Shown here piece after piece: positions 54,394-63,959 of a DNA stretch of 64,000 bases (positions within the stretch are counted from its first letter, which is position 1; each line of letters begins with the position of its first letter). Source of the stretch: Flavobacteriales bacterium (GTDB lineage Bacteria; Bacteroidota; Bacteroidia; Flavobacteriales_F; PHOS-HE28). The notes below the pieces were generated by a model. That model was not told the origin of the DNA. It was given only the letters and a program-made list of their open reading frames with translations, and ran no database searches. Position numbers and translations under genes: made by a program. The DNA lies in assembly GCA_016702645.1 (NCBI GenBank), contig JADJDP010000021.1, positions 12,649-76,648 of the forward strand, in the 5' to 3' direction.

Positions 54394-54969
54394 ATGGCAG
54401 GGACGACAAAGGATCGCATTTCGGCATTGGATCGCGAGCGGATCGCGATCGCACCTTATGATGCCAACTGGCCGCTGCTTTACACCGAGATCGAAAAGCA
54501 GATCAAGCAGATGGTGCCGCGCCAACTGATGCAGCGGATCTCGCACATCGGCAGCACGGCCGTGCCCGGGCTCAGCGGCAAACCCATCGTGGATGTGCAG
54601 GTGGAGGTGAACGATCTGGAGCGGGTGCGCGAAACGATCGCTCCGCTCATGGAAGAAGCGGGCTACGAGTTCTTCTGGCGACCCACCATGGGCGATGCAG
54701 CGCCCTTCTATGCCTGGTTCATCCTGCGCAACGAAGCCAAGGAACGGATCGCGCATGTGCACATGGTGGAATCCGGCCAGGCCAGTGCCGACCGTATCGT
54801 CTTCCGCGACTACCTCCGCAGCCACCCCGAGGAAAGCGCGCGCTATGAAGCGCTCAAGCAGGACCTGGCGAAACGATTCCCCAAGGACCGCGCTTCCTAT
54901 ACGGCGAACAAAGGCAGCTATGTGAGCGAAGTGCTGCGCAAAGCGCGCGGCGAAAAAATGCGGAAATAA
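54394..54969 (+). CDS. GrpB family protein (nucleotidyltransferase-like)
   Basis: A 191-residue cytoplasmic protein of the GrpB/UPF0157 family, whose fold is related to nucleotidyltransferases. The hallmark H-I-G-S-T-A-V-P-G-L-S-G-K-P-I-V-D is at about residues 51-67. Function in bacteria is not established. It follows fdhD after nine bases. Confidence 0.88.
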   Translation: MAGTTKDRISALDRERIAIAPYDANWPLLYTEIEKQIKQMVPRQLMQRISHIGSTAVPGLSGKPIVDVQVEVNDLERVRETIAPLMEEAGYEFFWRPTMGDAAPFYAWFILRNEAKERIAHVHMVESGQASADRIVFRDYLRSHPEESARYEALKQDLAKRFPKDRASYTANKGSYVSEVLRKARGEKMRK

Positions 54970-54975
54970 GGTCCC

Positions 54976-55380
54976 ATGCAGGCTCGATACATCCTGGCGC
55001 TTCTTCCTCTGCTGCTGTGCACGTCGCTCTTCGCGCAGCGCACCTTCGATGTCACCATCGCCGATAGCACCTACCACATGAAGCAGTACTGGTTCGTGCT
55101 GTACACCACCGGACCGGATACCACCAAGCTGGACAGCACCGCATCAGCGGAACTGTTGAAGGCGCACCTGGCACACCAGGACGAGCAAGGCAAGCGCGGC
55201 CTCATCGTGATGGCCGGCCCCTTCGGGGACAAGAGCGATTGGCGCGGCCTGCTACTTTACGATTGCGAAACACGCGATGAAGTGGAAGGCTACCTGCGCC
55301 AGGACCCGTTCGTGAAGCGCGGCAAGCTCGCGTACGCGATCCACCCGTGGTACGGGGCGGTGGGCACCAAATTGAAGTAG
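54976..55380 (+). CDS. Secreted YciI-like protein
   Basis: A 134-residue protein with a signal peptide (about 1-20, ending L-F-A-Q) and a YciI-like domain: W-F-V-L-Y-T-T-G-P near residue 39, H-L-A-H-Q near 69, and A-G-P-F near 82. YciI proteins form small alpha/beta barrels; most are cytoplasmic, so an exported one is less common. It is convergent with the next gene, three bases apart. Confidence 0.82.
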   Translation: MQARYILALLPLLLCTSLFAQRTFDVTIADSTYHMKQYWFVLYTTGPDTTKLDSTASAELLKAHLAHQDEQGKRGLIVMAGPFGDKSDWRGLLLYDCETRDEVEGYLRQDPFVKRGKLAYAIHPWYGAVGTKLK

Positions 55381-55383
55381 GGA

Positions 55384-55761
55384 CTATGGCGAACTCAGCA
55401 GCCAGGCATGGCGCTGGCCACCGTCGCGGGAACGCCAGAAATAACAGAACCGCTGGCGCTTGCTGGTGAGCAAACGTTCCACTTCCGGACGCTCACGCTG
55501 CGGATAGAACAAACGAAGCAGGCCGGTAACGGGATCGAATCCGGGTGCTGGTGCCTCACCTTCGACGAAGGAAACCTCCAATCCACGCACACTGCTGCTC
55601 GATGAAGTGGGCACGCCCGTGAAGCTCAACATGTCGGAGGCCTTCCGAACGAGCCGCGTTACACGTAACACTTCGATCATACCGGCGGAACGCAAAGCCA
55701 ACGCATGATGCAATCCTGAATCGGAGGTTTGCTGGAGATGATCGGTGGTCGGGGTGGCCAT
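55384..55761 (-). CDS. Hypothetical protein
   Basis: A 125-residue reading frame that I do not recognise. The middle part (G-M-I-E-V-L-R-V-T-R-L-V-R-K-A) could be a short helix and the C-terminal half is rich in aromatic and basic residues (Y-P-Q-R-E-R-P, then Q-R-F-C-Y-F-W-R-S). No signal peptide is seen. Support is moderate: reading composition is protein-like and it fills the space between YciI and the GreA-like gene. The start at 55761 is one of several options. Confidence 0.4.
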   Translation of the reverse strand: MATPTTDHLQQTSDSGLHHALALRSAGMIEVLRVTRLVRKASDMLSFTGVPTSSSSSVRGLEVSFVEGEAPAPGFDPVTGLLRLFYPQRERPEVERLLTSKRQRFCYFWRSRDGGQRHAWLLSSP

Positions 55762-55900
55762 GGGCGTGCTTGCGAGCACCAAGGTCACTCGATCGCATGA
55801 CCCGTCCAAGGATCCATTGCGGTTGGAGCAAAACTTAACGTTGACTTTACATGGCGGGGCGGCACGCCGGTCGTCAACCGCGCACCAACCTGCCCGGGCC

Positions 55901-56347
55901 CTACTCGATCCGTTGCACTTCGATCACCTTTCCGTTGAAGGTCACCTGCTCTCCGATCCGCCTGTCCTTGAGCACCTGGCCCATGGGCGAGGCGAGTGAA
56001 ATGGCAAAACAGGTCCCGCCGTCGAGATCGATACGCCCGAGCCCGATGGCAACGAAGTAGGTGCCTTGGTCCGTTCCCACCAGACTTCCGAATGCCACAC
56101 GATCGAAGGTGCGCTCAAGTGGAACGCGCGTGAGTTCCGGCCGAAGGGCGATGAGTTTGGCGAGCTGTTCCTCCAGTTTGTCCAACTCCTGCTGCACCAT
56201 GGCGCGGCCAACCTCGTGCTTGTCGCCGGCACTGCTTTTCGTATCGCTGGTGAAGGAGCCACGTAAAGAAGCGATCTCCAGTTGTGCGGAGTTCACCTTC
56301 TCATCCAGAAGGGCTTGCAGACGATCCAGGAGGTCGGCCTTGTTCAC
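55901..56347 (-). CDS. GreA/GreB C-terminal-like protein
   Basis: A 148-residue protein matching a Bacteroidota group that often carries a wrong name (3-oxoacyl-ACP synthase). The N-terminal half is a helical coiled-coil region with K-S-S-A-G-D-K-H-E-V-G-R-A-M, the C-terminal half a GreA/GreB-type barrel (G-S-L-V-G-T-D-Q-G and I-S-L-A-S-P-M-G). A role in transcription elongation or RNA polymerase binding is inferred. The GTG at 56347 overlaps the stop of the upstream propeller gene (GTGA). Confidence 0.8.
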   Translation of the reverse strand: MNKADLLDRLQALLDEKVNSAQLEIASLRGSFTSDTKSSAGDKHEVGRAMVQQELDKLEEQLAKLIALRPELTRVPLERTFDRVAFGSLVGTDQGTYFVAIGLGRIDLDGGTCFAISLASPMGQVLKDRRIGEQVTFNGKVIEVQRIE

Positions 56348-57446
56348 GGGCTTGTCCACGGACCACCGCGCATCACATTCACGAACGAGCTTCCATTGAA
56401 TCGGAAGAGCCCACCGGAGAAGCCGAACCACAAGGTGCCGTGGCGGTCTTCAACAAATGCTTGGATAGCGAAGTACTTCGTCAGGTCTGGGCGGTCGGTT
56501 TGGTCGAACAGCGTGAAGGACTTCCCGTTGTAGCGGTAGGCACCAACGCGAACCGCGCCGATCCAGATGTTGCCTGACCGATCCGCGTAGAGGTTGTAGA
56601 TATCGTTGGCAACAAGGCCCTTCATCTCGGGGAACTGCGTGAACCGTTGTCCATCGAATCGGCTCACCCCACCCTCTTCGATGTATTCGGGAAAGTCGGA
56701 CGTGATGGACCCGAACCAGATGTTCCCCTGCGGGTCCCCCGTTATGCTGGCGACGTTATTGCTGTATAGTCCGTCCTTCTTGGTGAAATGCGTGAAGGTT
56801 TTGGAACCTGCCCCGGGCGAAGACCCGGGGTCATACTTGCACGCTCCGTATCCATCACGCCCGACCCAGATGTTCCCCTTGCTGTCCTCGAAGAGGTCCC
56901 ACACTTTGCCCGGCGTCATCTTGTAGCTCGGTGTTTCGATCACCGGCACGGGTAGCTGGAAGGCGAGGAAGCGCTCGTTCTCGAAACGGAATACACCATC
57001 GCTCGTGCCAGCCCAAACGGTTCCGCCGCGATCCACCAGCACTTTGCATCCCGAGCCTTGCAGTCCTTCCGCGCTGCCAAAGTTCGGTGAATGTTTTGCC
57101 GTTGAAGCGGGAGGCGCCAGTATGCGTTCCGAACCAGAGGTTGCCATCACGATCTTCAGCGATCCCTGTGACCACATCACCAACAAGACCTTCGGCGATG
57201 GAGAAGTAGCGCAGCGCCTTTCCATCCCAACGGGCCACACCTTGTCCGTTCGTGCCGAACCACAGGTTGCCATTGCTGTCCTCGAAGGCCGCTACGATAT
57301 ACTCGGCGATCTGTGCGGTGTCCGAACCAGCAGCGAGTGGTACGGAGGTCGTGTCGGTTGCTTCCGTGCGGGTGAACCATCTTGTCCTCCGAGTTGGCCG
57401 CTGCAAGACGCCAGCGCAAAGCGCTCGTGTTAAGGCAATGGTGCAT
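56344..57446 (-). pseudogene. Two-component-propeller lipoprotein, frameshifted
   Basis: A Reg_prop beta-propeller protein of about 365 residues with repeated N-I-W-F-G or N-L-W-F-G-T blades and N-G-K-T-F / D-G-K-A-L turns. The N-terminus is a lipoprotein signal (L-A-S-C-S-G-Q near 57397) in a frame different from the next part. Breaks are seen around 57395-57420, around 57375, and in AAA at 57079-57081 (one extra base). Relatives are propeller-only lipoproteins without a kinase domain. The stop overlaps the GreA-like start, so the pair was once co-translated. It is either damaged in the assembly or a young pseudogene. Confidence 0.65.
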
Positions 57447-58106
57447 GGTCGAAGCGCAAGGGGCGGTCCGTTGGCCGACCCCGGGTGCTGTGGTGATGCG
57501 CGGAACAAGGTACGCCAAGTACGACAGGTGTGGGGGCACCATGTTTTCACCGCGGCAGGCACCCTCGCAAAATCGTTTGCCACTCCAGCTCGGACTGTGA
57601 TCGTACAACCCGCGCCGCGCCGTCCCCACGAGCGCCGGGTCCCAGGTTGCTATTGAACACGGCCTGCGGAGCCGCGCGGCAGTTGATCGTGTCCCATCGA
57701 TATCGTGCAACGCACCCTGTGCATTGGAGGTGGTGAAGGAGGGGGGGGGGGTGAGACCGGTCGCACTTCAAGCGTCCCAGATGTCTTCGACCGTACCGCG
57801 GCACCGTGGGATATGGATGCCCACGTGACCAAGCTGGCCTGCACCTGATCACCCTGCGGGTTACGGTATGGATCCGGGCATGTCGCGAAGTCGAAGGCGG
57901 CATACAACGGGAAACGAGCAGTGCCATCGGCCTCCGTTCCAGATCTTCCACCTTCACCGCAAATCCCTTGCATCATGGATGCGCTCCTACTCCTCTTCCC
58001 GGATCGTTCTCGCGGTGCAACTGGCGGCACAAGGGCCGGCAAGCTATTGGAGAAGAACGCCGTACTCGCATTCCGCACAGTTCCATCGCCAAATGGCGTT
58101 CACGCA
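57447..58106. other. No convincing gene; long G run
   Basis: Reading frames on both strands here lack family resemblance. An 11-base G run lies at 57741-57751. The last part (from about 57975) may hold the damaged N-terminus of the hydrolase that follows. Confidence 0.4.
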
Positions 58107-58897
58107 TGCCAGACATCGATACCATCCTGGACGGGGTGCGGATCCCCGCATCGCCGTACTTCTCCGATGGATTGAAGGTGAAAGGCTACCTGGGCGGTGC
58201 CCGTGGCGCAAAAGGTCCCTCTCCCCTAGCGCGGGATCACTGCCGTGGCGGCAACCGCGAGATGGGCGAAGTCGAGCGTGATGGCCAGTTGATGCGCTTT
58301 CATCGCCAACACGGCCAGCTCGGGGCTAGGCACGGTAGGGTCGCCACCCAGTGAACCCGCTGGCAACGATGGAGGCGAAGGGAAGGAGGAGTTCGGTGGT
58401 GCCGATGTGAACGACGTGCTCAACCTGATGCCGCTACTCGCACAAGTCCCCGAGGCCGATACTTCGCGCATCGGCTTGTTCGGCACAAGTCGCGGTGGGC
58501 TAATGACCTCCGCCTGGCCCTCAATTTCACGCACACCACGGATCCTTGATTGAGGCAGCGGTGGTCCATTCGGGCATTTCGGACGCGGTAGCGATCCTTG
58601 CGGACCGGAAGGAAATGGAACCGAATGCGTTCGCGCCCCTGATCCCCGGCTATTTCTGGGGCGCTGAACCGCGACTCCGTTCTCTTCACCCGTTCACCTG
58701 TGCGCTGGGCAGAGCGCCTGTGCACGACCACGCCCATCCTGCATGCGGAAGCCGGCACCGGCGACTGGCGCGAAGCCCTGGCGAACTTGATCACCACGGC
58801 CATCCAGCATGGCGCAGGCACTCTCACCTGGCCTGCAAGCATCCTGCTTGCCGGGAGTTGATCTTGTTGCTGGAGGGCGAGACCACGGTATGGTGAC
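58107..58897 (+). pseudogene. Degenerate alpha/beta hydrolase (prolyl-oligopeptidase-like)
   Basis: Pieces of an S9/dienelactone-hydrolase-type protein appear in changing frames: D-G-L-K-V-K-G-Y-L (58160s), N-D-G-G-E-G-K-E-E-F-G-G and D-V-N-D-V-L-N-L-M (58360-58430), the nucleophile elbow G-L-F-G-T-S-R-G-G (58470s), V-V-H-S-G-I-S-D-A-V (58560s), A-G-T-G-D-W-R (58750s) and E-L-I-L-L-L-E-G-E (58855-58880). Joining them needs several indels, and parts also look substituted, so this is more decayed than the single-indel genes elsewhere. The 5' end is not defined. Confidence 0.6.
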
Positions 58898-59551
58898 CTG
58901 CCGAACGGAAGGACCGTCGACATGAAATGATCATGTCGCATTGGGGATGCAGCCACGCCACCCTCCTGGGGGTCCTGGATACAAGTCGTATCGACTCCTG
59001 TGCGCGACGGCAGGAGAGTCCTGGGCCCAAGAGTCCTATTGAGTCGGCGTCATGCCGGGAGCTGAATGGTCTTGGCTCCCAATTCAGGTTGCCCGGTTGT
59101 TGGTCGCCTGGATCAACGCAGACGCCGAGCAGGAGGAGCAGGATCGGGACGTAGACTGTTCTTGACATCAGTAGGAGTTTGAGGGGTTCGTATGACTGCC
59201 ACCAAGGCGACGGGCATTTCTGCCAGCTTGCGTAATGCAATGTAGAGATCAAGTCCATTTCAAAAGCAACCCAGCGCCTTGGCCGTGGTCCGCGTTCGCG
59301 CGATGCTGCTCTCAGCCATGGTGTTTCGTTACAGGATCCCCGTCACTCATGATGCTTAGAAAGTGGGCGGGGAGCCAACCCCGCCGGCCAGCGCTCTTCC
59401 TGGCCCAGGTTAGACGGCTCACGCTTCGCACTGCTTCGCGAAGCCTCGCAGTGCTTCGCGAGCAGCGGACAGGCCGCTGCGGAGGAGGAAGGAGGCTTGG
59501 TCCCCTTTCGCCACATTGCACCCCGGTTCCACCGACCCAACCATAAGCTGA
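58898..59551. other. Non-coding or unassigned spacer with hairpins
   Basis: No supported gene. It contains a 7-base-pair GC hairpin at 59366-59385 (GGCGGGG/CCCCGCC) and two imperfect tandem copies of a self-complementary unit (CTTCGCACTGCTTCGCGAAGC and CTCGCAGTGCTTCGCGAGC) at 59424-59463. A reverse-strand frame starting near 59169 begins like a signal peptide but loses protein-like character afterwards. Confidence 0.4.
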
Positions 59552-62158
59552 ATGTCAGAGTCACGCCAACTATCCGCGATCCTGTTCGCTGACATTGTCG
59601 GCTTCTCAGCGCTCATGCAGAGCGATGAAAAGCGTGCACTTGTCCTTCGCCACAAGCTCAAGGAGGACCTCGAGGCCACTGTTCAGCTGCATAACGGCAG
59701 GATCATCAAATGGATGGGCGACGGCGTGTTGTGCACGTTCAATAGCGCCATCCAGTCGTTGCATACGGCGATCGCTGTGCAGGTGCGCATGCAACAGGAA
59801 CCGGTGGTCCCGCTGCGCATCGGCATCCATCAGGCCGATGTGATCTTCCACGATGACGATGTGCATGGCGATGGGGTGAACATCGCATCGCGGTTGGAAT
59901 CATTGGCGACCCCCGGCAGCATCTTCATCTCGTCCAAGGTGCAGGATGACGTGAAAAGCCAGAGCGACATCCAGACCGTTTCGCTGGGCAAGTACCTGCT
60001 GAAGAACATGCAGGAACCGGTGGAGATCTTCGCGGTGAGCAACGCCGGCCTGGTCGTCCCATCGAACAAGAAGCTCGAAGGCAAGGGCATCAAATACGTC
60101 AGCGATCGCATTTCCATCAAGAAGAGAACGCTGCTTCTAAGGGTCATGCTGTTGGTCGGCATTGCAGCAGTGGCCGCCTACTTGTTCATCCCACCCTATC
60201 TCGGCAAGCTGCATGCGCGCAATACGTTGCTGCCCGCCATCCAACAGCTCGCCGAGGACAATTTCGTCATGCCCACCGCTGGCTTCGACATGGCACTGGA
60301 AGCGGAGAAGCACATCCCGGAGGATTCCGCGCTGATCAAGCTGTGGCCCAACGTTGCCGCGGTGGTCACCCTGGAAACCCAACCATCGGGGGCAGAGGTC
60401 TTCTGGAAGGACTATGATAAACCGGATGAAGCCTGGAGAAACGCTGGCACCACACCACTGAAGGAGGTCAGAATGCCACTTGGATACCTGCGCATGGAGA
60501 TCAGGAAGGAAGGCTACAAGACCATGGAATGGGCCAGGGGATGGCCCAGGGACATCCCATCTGGTGACACGATCCGACTGGATGCACTCGGCAGCTTGCC
60601 GGAGAACATGACACGGATCCCGGCGCGAAAGGCGAGCATGAACATCGTGGGCTTGGAACAGGAAGGTGGGAAACCCGTCGGGGAATTCCTGATCGACAGG
60701 CACGAGGTGACCAACAAGGAATTCAAGGCCTTCGTGGACGCCGGTGGCTACACCGATACCAGCTACTGGAAGCACGCCTTCTATGGCAAAGGCGTCGCGT
60801 ACGCCGCAGCGGATGCAATGTCCACGTTCATCGACCGGACGAACAGGCCCGGTCCGGCGAACTGGGAAGCGGGCACCTATCCCGATGGCACGGAGAACCA
60901 CCCGGTGACCGGTATCTCCTGGTACGAAGCAGCGGCCTACGCCGCCTACGCGAAAAAGCAACTACCCACCATTTACCATTGGAGCGTGGTGGCCCACACG
61001 AACAGGACACAGTTCATTGTACCGCTCAGCAACTTCAATGGCACATCCACGGTCCCGGTCGGAAGCCTGCGCGGATACAGCTCCTTCGGGGTGTACGACC
61101 TGGCGGGCAATGCGCGGGAATGGTGCATGAACGCCAGCAACATCAAAGGCCAGAACTACATCCTGGGCGGCGGGTGGAACGACCCCACCTTCGCCTTCAA
61201 CGACAGTTACACCCAGTCCGCCATGGACCGCGGTGTGGCCAATGGATTCCGTTGCATCAAGTTGCTCGAAGGCGATACCACTGTGGCCCGGCTCACGGTT
61301 GATGTGGCTCCCCTTTTCCGTGACTACAGGAAGGAACAGCCGGTGGACGACCAGACGTTCGCCCTCATCCTGAACCAGTTCATCTATGACAAGAAGCCGC
61401 TCGATCCGGTGATCGAGGAGACCATTGAAGGAGACATCTGGAAGGCCGAGAGGGTATCGTTCGATGCAGGCTACAACAACGAGCGGATAGTGGCCTGGAT
61501 CTACATGCCCAAGGACGGAAAGCCAGGATACCAGCCCATCATGTTCTTCCCCGGTTCGGGGGACATCTACTCCACCCAGTATGACCCCAACAAGGTGACC
61601 CGCTTTCTCAGCTTTGTGATGAAGAGCGGGCGCGCGCTGGTGGTGCCCATTTACAAGGGCACCCATGAGCGACACGATGAGCTCAACTCGGACCTTCCCA
61701 ATGAAACGGTCTTCTACAAGGAGCATGTGTTGATGTGGAACAAGGAATTCAGCAGGACCATCGACTACCTGGAAACGCGACCCGACATGGAAGCGGATAA
61801 GGTCGGCTACTTCGGCTGGAGCTGGGGTGGCTACATGGGCGGTATCATCCCTGCCGTGGAGAAACGGATCAAAGCGGTGGTGTTGAACGTGGGTGGCATG
61901 GTGATGAACAAGTCCTTGCCCGAGGCCGACCAGCTGAACTACCTGCCGCGTGTGACACAGCCCACGCTGATGCTGAACGGCAAGCACGATATGTTCTTCC
62001 CCATGGAAACGGCGCAGAAACCCATGTTCGATCTGCTTGGCACCCCGGCCCAGCATAAGAAGATCATCGTGTACGAAGTGGGCCACCTGGTGCCCCGGCT
62101 GGATCTAGTGAAGGAGTCGCTGGCCTGGTACGATACCTATCTGGGAAAGGTCGATTGA
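59552..62158 (+). CDS. Class III nucleotide cyclase-PEGA-SUMF1-alpha/beta hydrolase fusion
   Basis: An 868-residue membrane protein. Residues 1-165: class III adenylate/guanylate cyclase domain with metal ligands Asp14 (F-A-D-I-V-G-F-S) and Asp57 (W-M-G-D-G), and the catalytic pair Asn110 and Arg114 (V-N-I-A-S-R). Lys53 and Asp101 align with the ATP-selecting residues, so cAMP is the likelier product. Residues about 193-217: membrane helix. About 270-345: PEGA-like region. About 355-572: SUMF1/formylglycine-generating-enzyme fold (D-R-H-E-V-T-N, W-Y-E-A, L-A-G-N-A-R-E-W, G-F-R-C). About 605-868: alpha/beta hydrolase with Ser757 (G-W-S-W-G-G), Asp813 and His845. The cyclase is predicted cytoplasmic and the rest exported. 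Substrates are unknown. It is intact, unlike the genes on both sides. Confidence 0.88.
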   Translation: MSESRQLSAILFADIVGFSALMQSDEKRALVLRHKLKEDLEATVQLHNGRIIKWMGDGVLCTFNSAIQSLHTAIAVQVRMQQEPVVPLRIGIHQADVIFHDDDVHGDGVNIASRLESLATPGSIFISSKVQDDVKSQSDIQTVSLGKYLLKNMQEPVEIFAVSNAGLVVPSNKKLEGKGIKYVSDRISIKKRTLLLRVMLLVGIAAVAAYLFIPPYLGKLHARNTLLPAIQQLAEDNFVMPTAGFDMALEAEKHIPEDSALIKLWPNVAAVVTLETQPSGAEVFWKDYDKPDEAWRNAGTTPLKEVRMPLGYLRMEIRKEGYKTMEWARGWPRDIPSGDTIRLDALGSLPENMTRIPARKASMNIVGLEQEGGKPVGEFLIDRHEVTNKEFKAFVDAGGYTDTSYWKHAFYGKGVAYAAADAMSTFIDRTNRPGPANWEAGTYPDGTENHPVTGISWYEAAAYAAYAKKQLPTIYHWSVVAHTNRTQFIVPLSNFNGTSTVPVGSLRGYSSFGVYDLAGNAREWCMNASNIKGQNYILGGGWNDPTFAFNDSYTQSAMDRGVANGFRCIKLLEGDTTVARLTVDVAPLFRDYRKEQPVDDQTFALILNQFIYDKKPLDPVIEETIEGDIWKAERVSFDAGYNNERIVAWIYMPKDGKPGYQPIMFFPGSGDIYSTQYDPNKVTRFLSFVMKSGRALVVPIYKGTHERHDELNSDLPNETVFYKEHVLMWNKEFSRTIDYLETRPDMEADKVGYFGWSWGGYMGGIIPAVEKRIKAVVLNVGGMVMNKSLPEADQLNYLPRVTQPTLMLNGKHDMFFPMETAQKPMFDLLGTPAQHKKIIVYEVGHLVPRLDLVKESLAWYDTYLGKVD

Positions 62159-62253
62159 TCACGAGTAGTCCGGTCGATGCGTAGGTGGCCAGGAGGATCG
62201 GGACAGGTGACGACAGTTACGTTTCAGAACGGCACCATAGACGGTCTGGACCC

Positions 62254-62745
62254 CTACTGCAACTGTCGCGTGTATTCGGCCTCGTCGAAGTGGCCCAGTG
62301 ATCTTTGTATGAGCCCGTCCGAGTTCATCGTCCATTCCTCGTAGCCACTTATGCGCACCGGCTTGCCGCTACCGCCGGGGCCGGTGTTCGTGCCGATGAG
62401 TGTCCAGTGGTATACCGCGTGTTCACCTTCCAATACAAGGCTGTCCAATTGCACGATCATATCGGGGAAGGCGCTCATGAAAGCCTGCGCGGAGGTGGTG
62501 ATCGCTTCCCGCCCCACCGCCGGTTCGCCAGCGTTGATCTTCAAGGATCCATCCGTGGCGAAGTGCGCTGCCACGCTCGCCGCGTTCTGGCTGCACCATG
62601 CGGTGGTGTAGCGGTTCGCGAACGCGTTCATCTTCTCGGTATCCATGGGAGTTGTTTTGGATGCGCATGCGATTAGCAGAGCAACGGCGGCCGCAACAGT
62701 GAACGATGCGGCAATGGACTTGCGTCGCTGATGGTGATGGGTCAT
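62254..62745 (-). CDS. SnoaL/DUF4440-like lipoprotein
   Basis: A 163-residue protein with a lipoprotein signal (L-L-I-A-C-A-S) and a ketosteroid-isomerase-like (NTF2) fold: N-R-Y-T-T-A-W near residue 43, A-H-F-A-T-D-G near 60, and Y-H-W-T-L-I-G-T near 112. Such domains bind small hydrophobic ligands or catalyse isomerisations; this one cannot be assigned. A TAACTTTC box at 62783-62790 on the reverse strand may be its promoter. Confidence 0.78.
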   Translation of the reverse strand: MTHHHQRRKSIAASFTVAAAVALLIACASKTTPMDTEKMNAFANRYTTAWCSQNAASVAAHFATDGSLKINAGEPAVGREAITTSAQAFMSAFPDMIVQLDSLVLEGEHAVYHWTLIGTNTGPGGSGKPVRISGYEEWTMNSDGLIQRSLGHFDEAEYTRQLQ

Positions 62746-62833
62746 GCGATCTCTTCTGACATTGGTGGATGGTGCAATGATCGAAAGTTAGCGTGCGTCT
62801 GTTGGCGCGGAGATGATGGGGCGGATGAGCGTT

Positions 62834-63959
62834 TCAGACAAGCACGAAATGCGTGCTCCGTCCACCGGCCCGGCCCTTCTTCAGGATCTTTTTGGCGACC
62901 AGGTCCGCGATGTCCGTGAGGCGGTGTCCTGCGAAGTCTTTGACGGCTTGGCGTACTTGCTCGGTGAGAGGATTCCCTCAAAGCCGTCAGCAACTTGTTC
63001 CAGCCTTTCACCTGACGCCGGGTTCAGGATGGTGTTCGCATGCGTTGGCAGAAGCGGTGCTTGTTGAGCACGGCGGACAGCGTCTCTTCCGAAGCGCATT
63101 CGCGCTCAAGGCATGCGATGAACCAGAGCCGAAGCCATTCGGCGGTCACGTCAAGCGATACGCGTTACCGAAGCGCTCCAGGATATCGTAATAAGCGTTT
63201 GCGCTCGGTGCGGATACGCGCGCTCATGCTGTAGAAGCGTTGCGGCGAACCATCGCTGCGCGCGAGCAACAGGTCGGCGATGGCGCGCGCGATGCGGCCG
63301 TTGCCATCGTCGAACGGATGCGGGGTGACGAACCAGAAGTGCAGGCGGCAGCGATCGACGGGTCGAGCGACTTTTCGGTGCTTGCACCGGGCCGCGACCC
63401 GGTGTTCACCCATTTGAGGAAGGCTGTCATCTCCTTCTTCAACCGCCCGGCTACGGGTGCTTCGTAATGCACGCGCTCCCTGCCCATCGGGCCGCTCACC
63501 ACTTGCATCGGGCCGGTCGGATCGTCCCGCCATTGTCCCACCAGGGTCTTGTACATGCCACTGCGACCCGTCGGGAACAAGGCGGCGTGCCAACCGAACA
63601 GCCGCTCGGCCGTGAGCTTCGCGCCGGAATGCTGCGTGGCATCGAGCATCATCTCCACGATGCCTTCCACGTTGCGGTCCATCGGTGCTGCGCCCGAAAC
63701 ATCCAGCCCCAGACGGCGCGCGAGCGATGAGCGCACCTGCGCCGGATCGAGCACTTCGCCCTCGATGGCGCTGGTGCGCACCACGTCCAGGATCATGGTC
63801 TCCAGGTTCGCTTCGCTGCGCGAGTCGAAACCCACGGCGGCCATGCGGCCCAGCAAATGGCGTCTGCATCTGGCGGGCCTTCGCCACGGCAGGTGCCAAC
63901 GCAGCCGCGTCCCACTTGAAGGCGGGCCAGTCCTTGCGCTGGTGGATGTAGAGGGGCAT
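62834..63959 (-). pseudogene. Fic family protein with N-terminal DUF4172, multiply frameshifted
   Basis: Fic enzymes usually AMPylate target proteins. In order: a DUF4172-type start (Y-I-H-Q-R-K-D-W-P), the inhibitory helix motif T-S-A-I-E-G, the active-site motif H-P-F-D-D-G-N-G-R-I-A-R, and a C-terminal winged-helix-like part ending G-G-R-S-T-H-F-V-L-V. The pieces lie in different frames, with about six breaks (near 63865, 63355, 63198, 63160, 63050 and 62985). Repairing them gives about 375 residues, the usual length. The breaks are single-base and not all in homopolymers, so sequence error and real decay both remain possible. A TACCTTTC box at 63979-63986 precedes the start. Confidence 0.75.

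Noticed and set aside
57650..58078. Reverse-strand frame of 142 codons
   Set aside because: It crosses the 11-base G run (poly-Pro), matches no family and has no supported start.
58824..59258. Reverse-strand frame with a signal-like start near 59169
   Set aside because: After the hydrophobic start the sequence is not protein-like, and it overlaps the hydrolase remnant.
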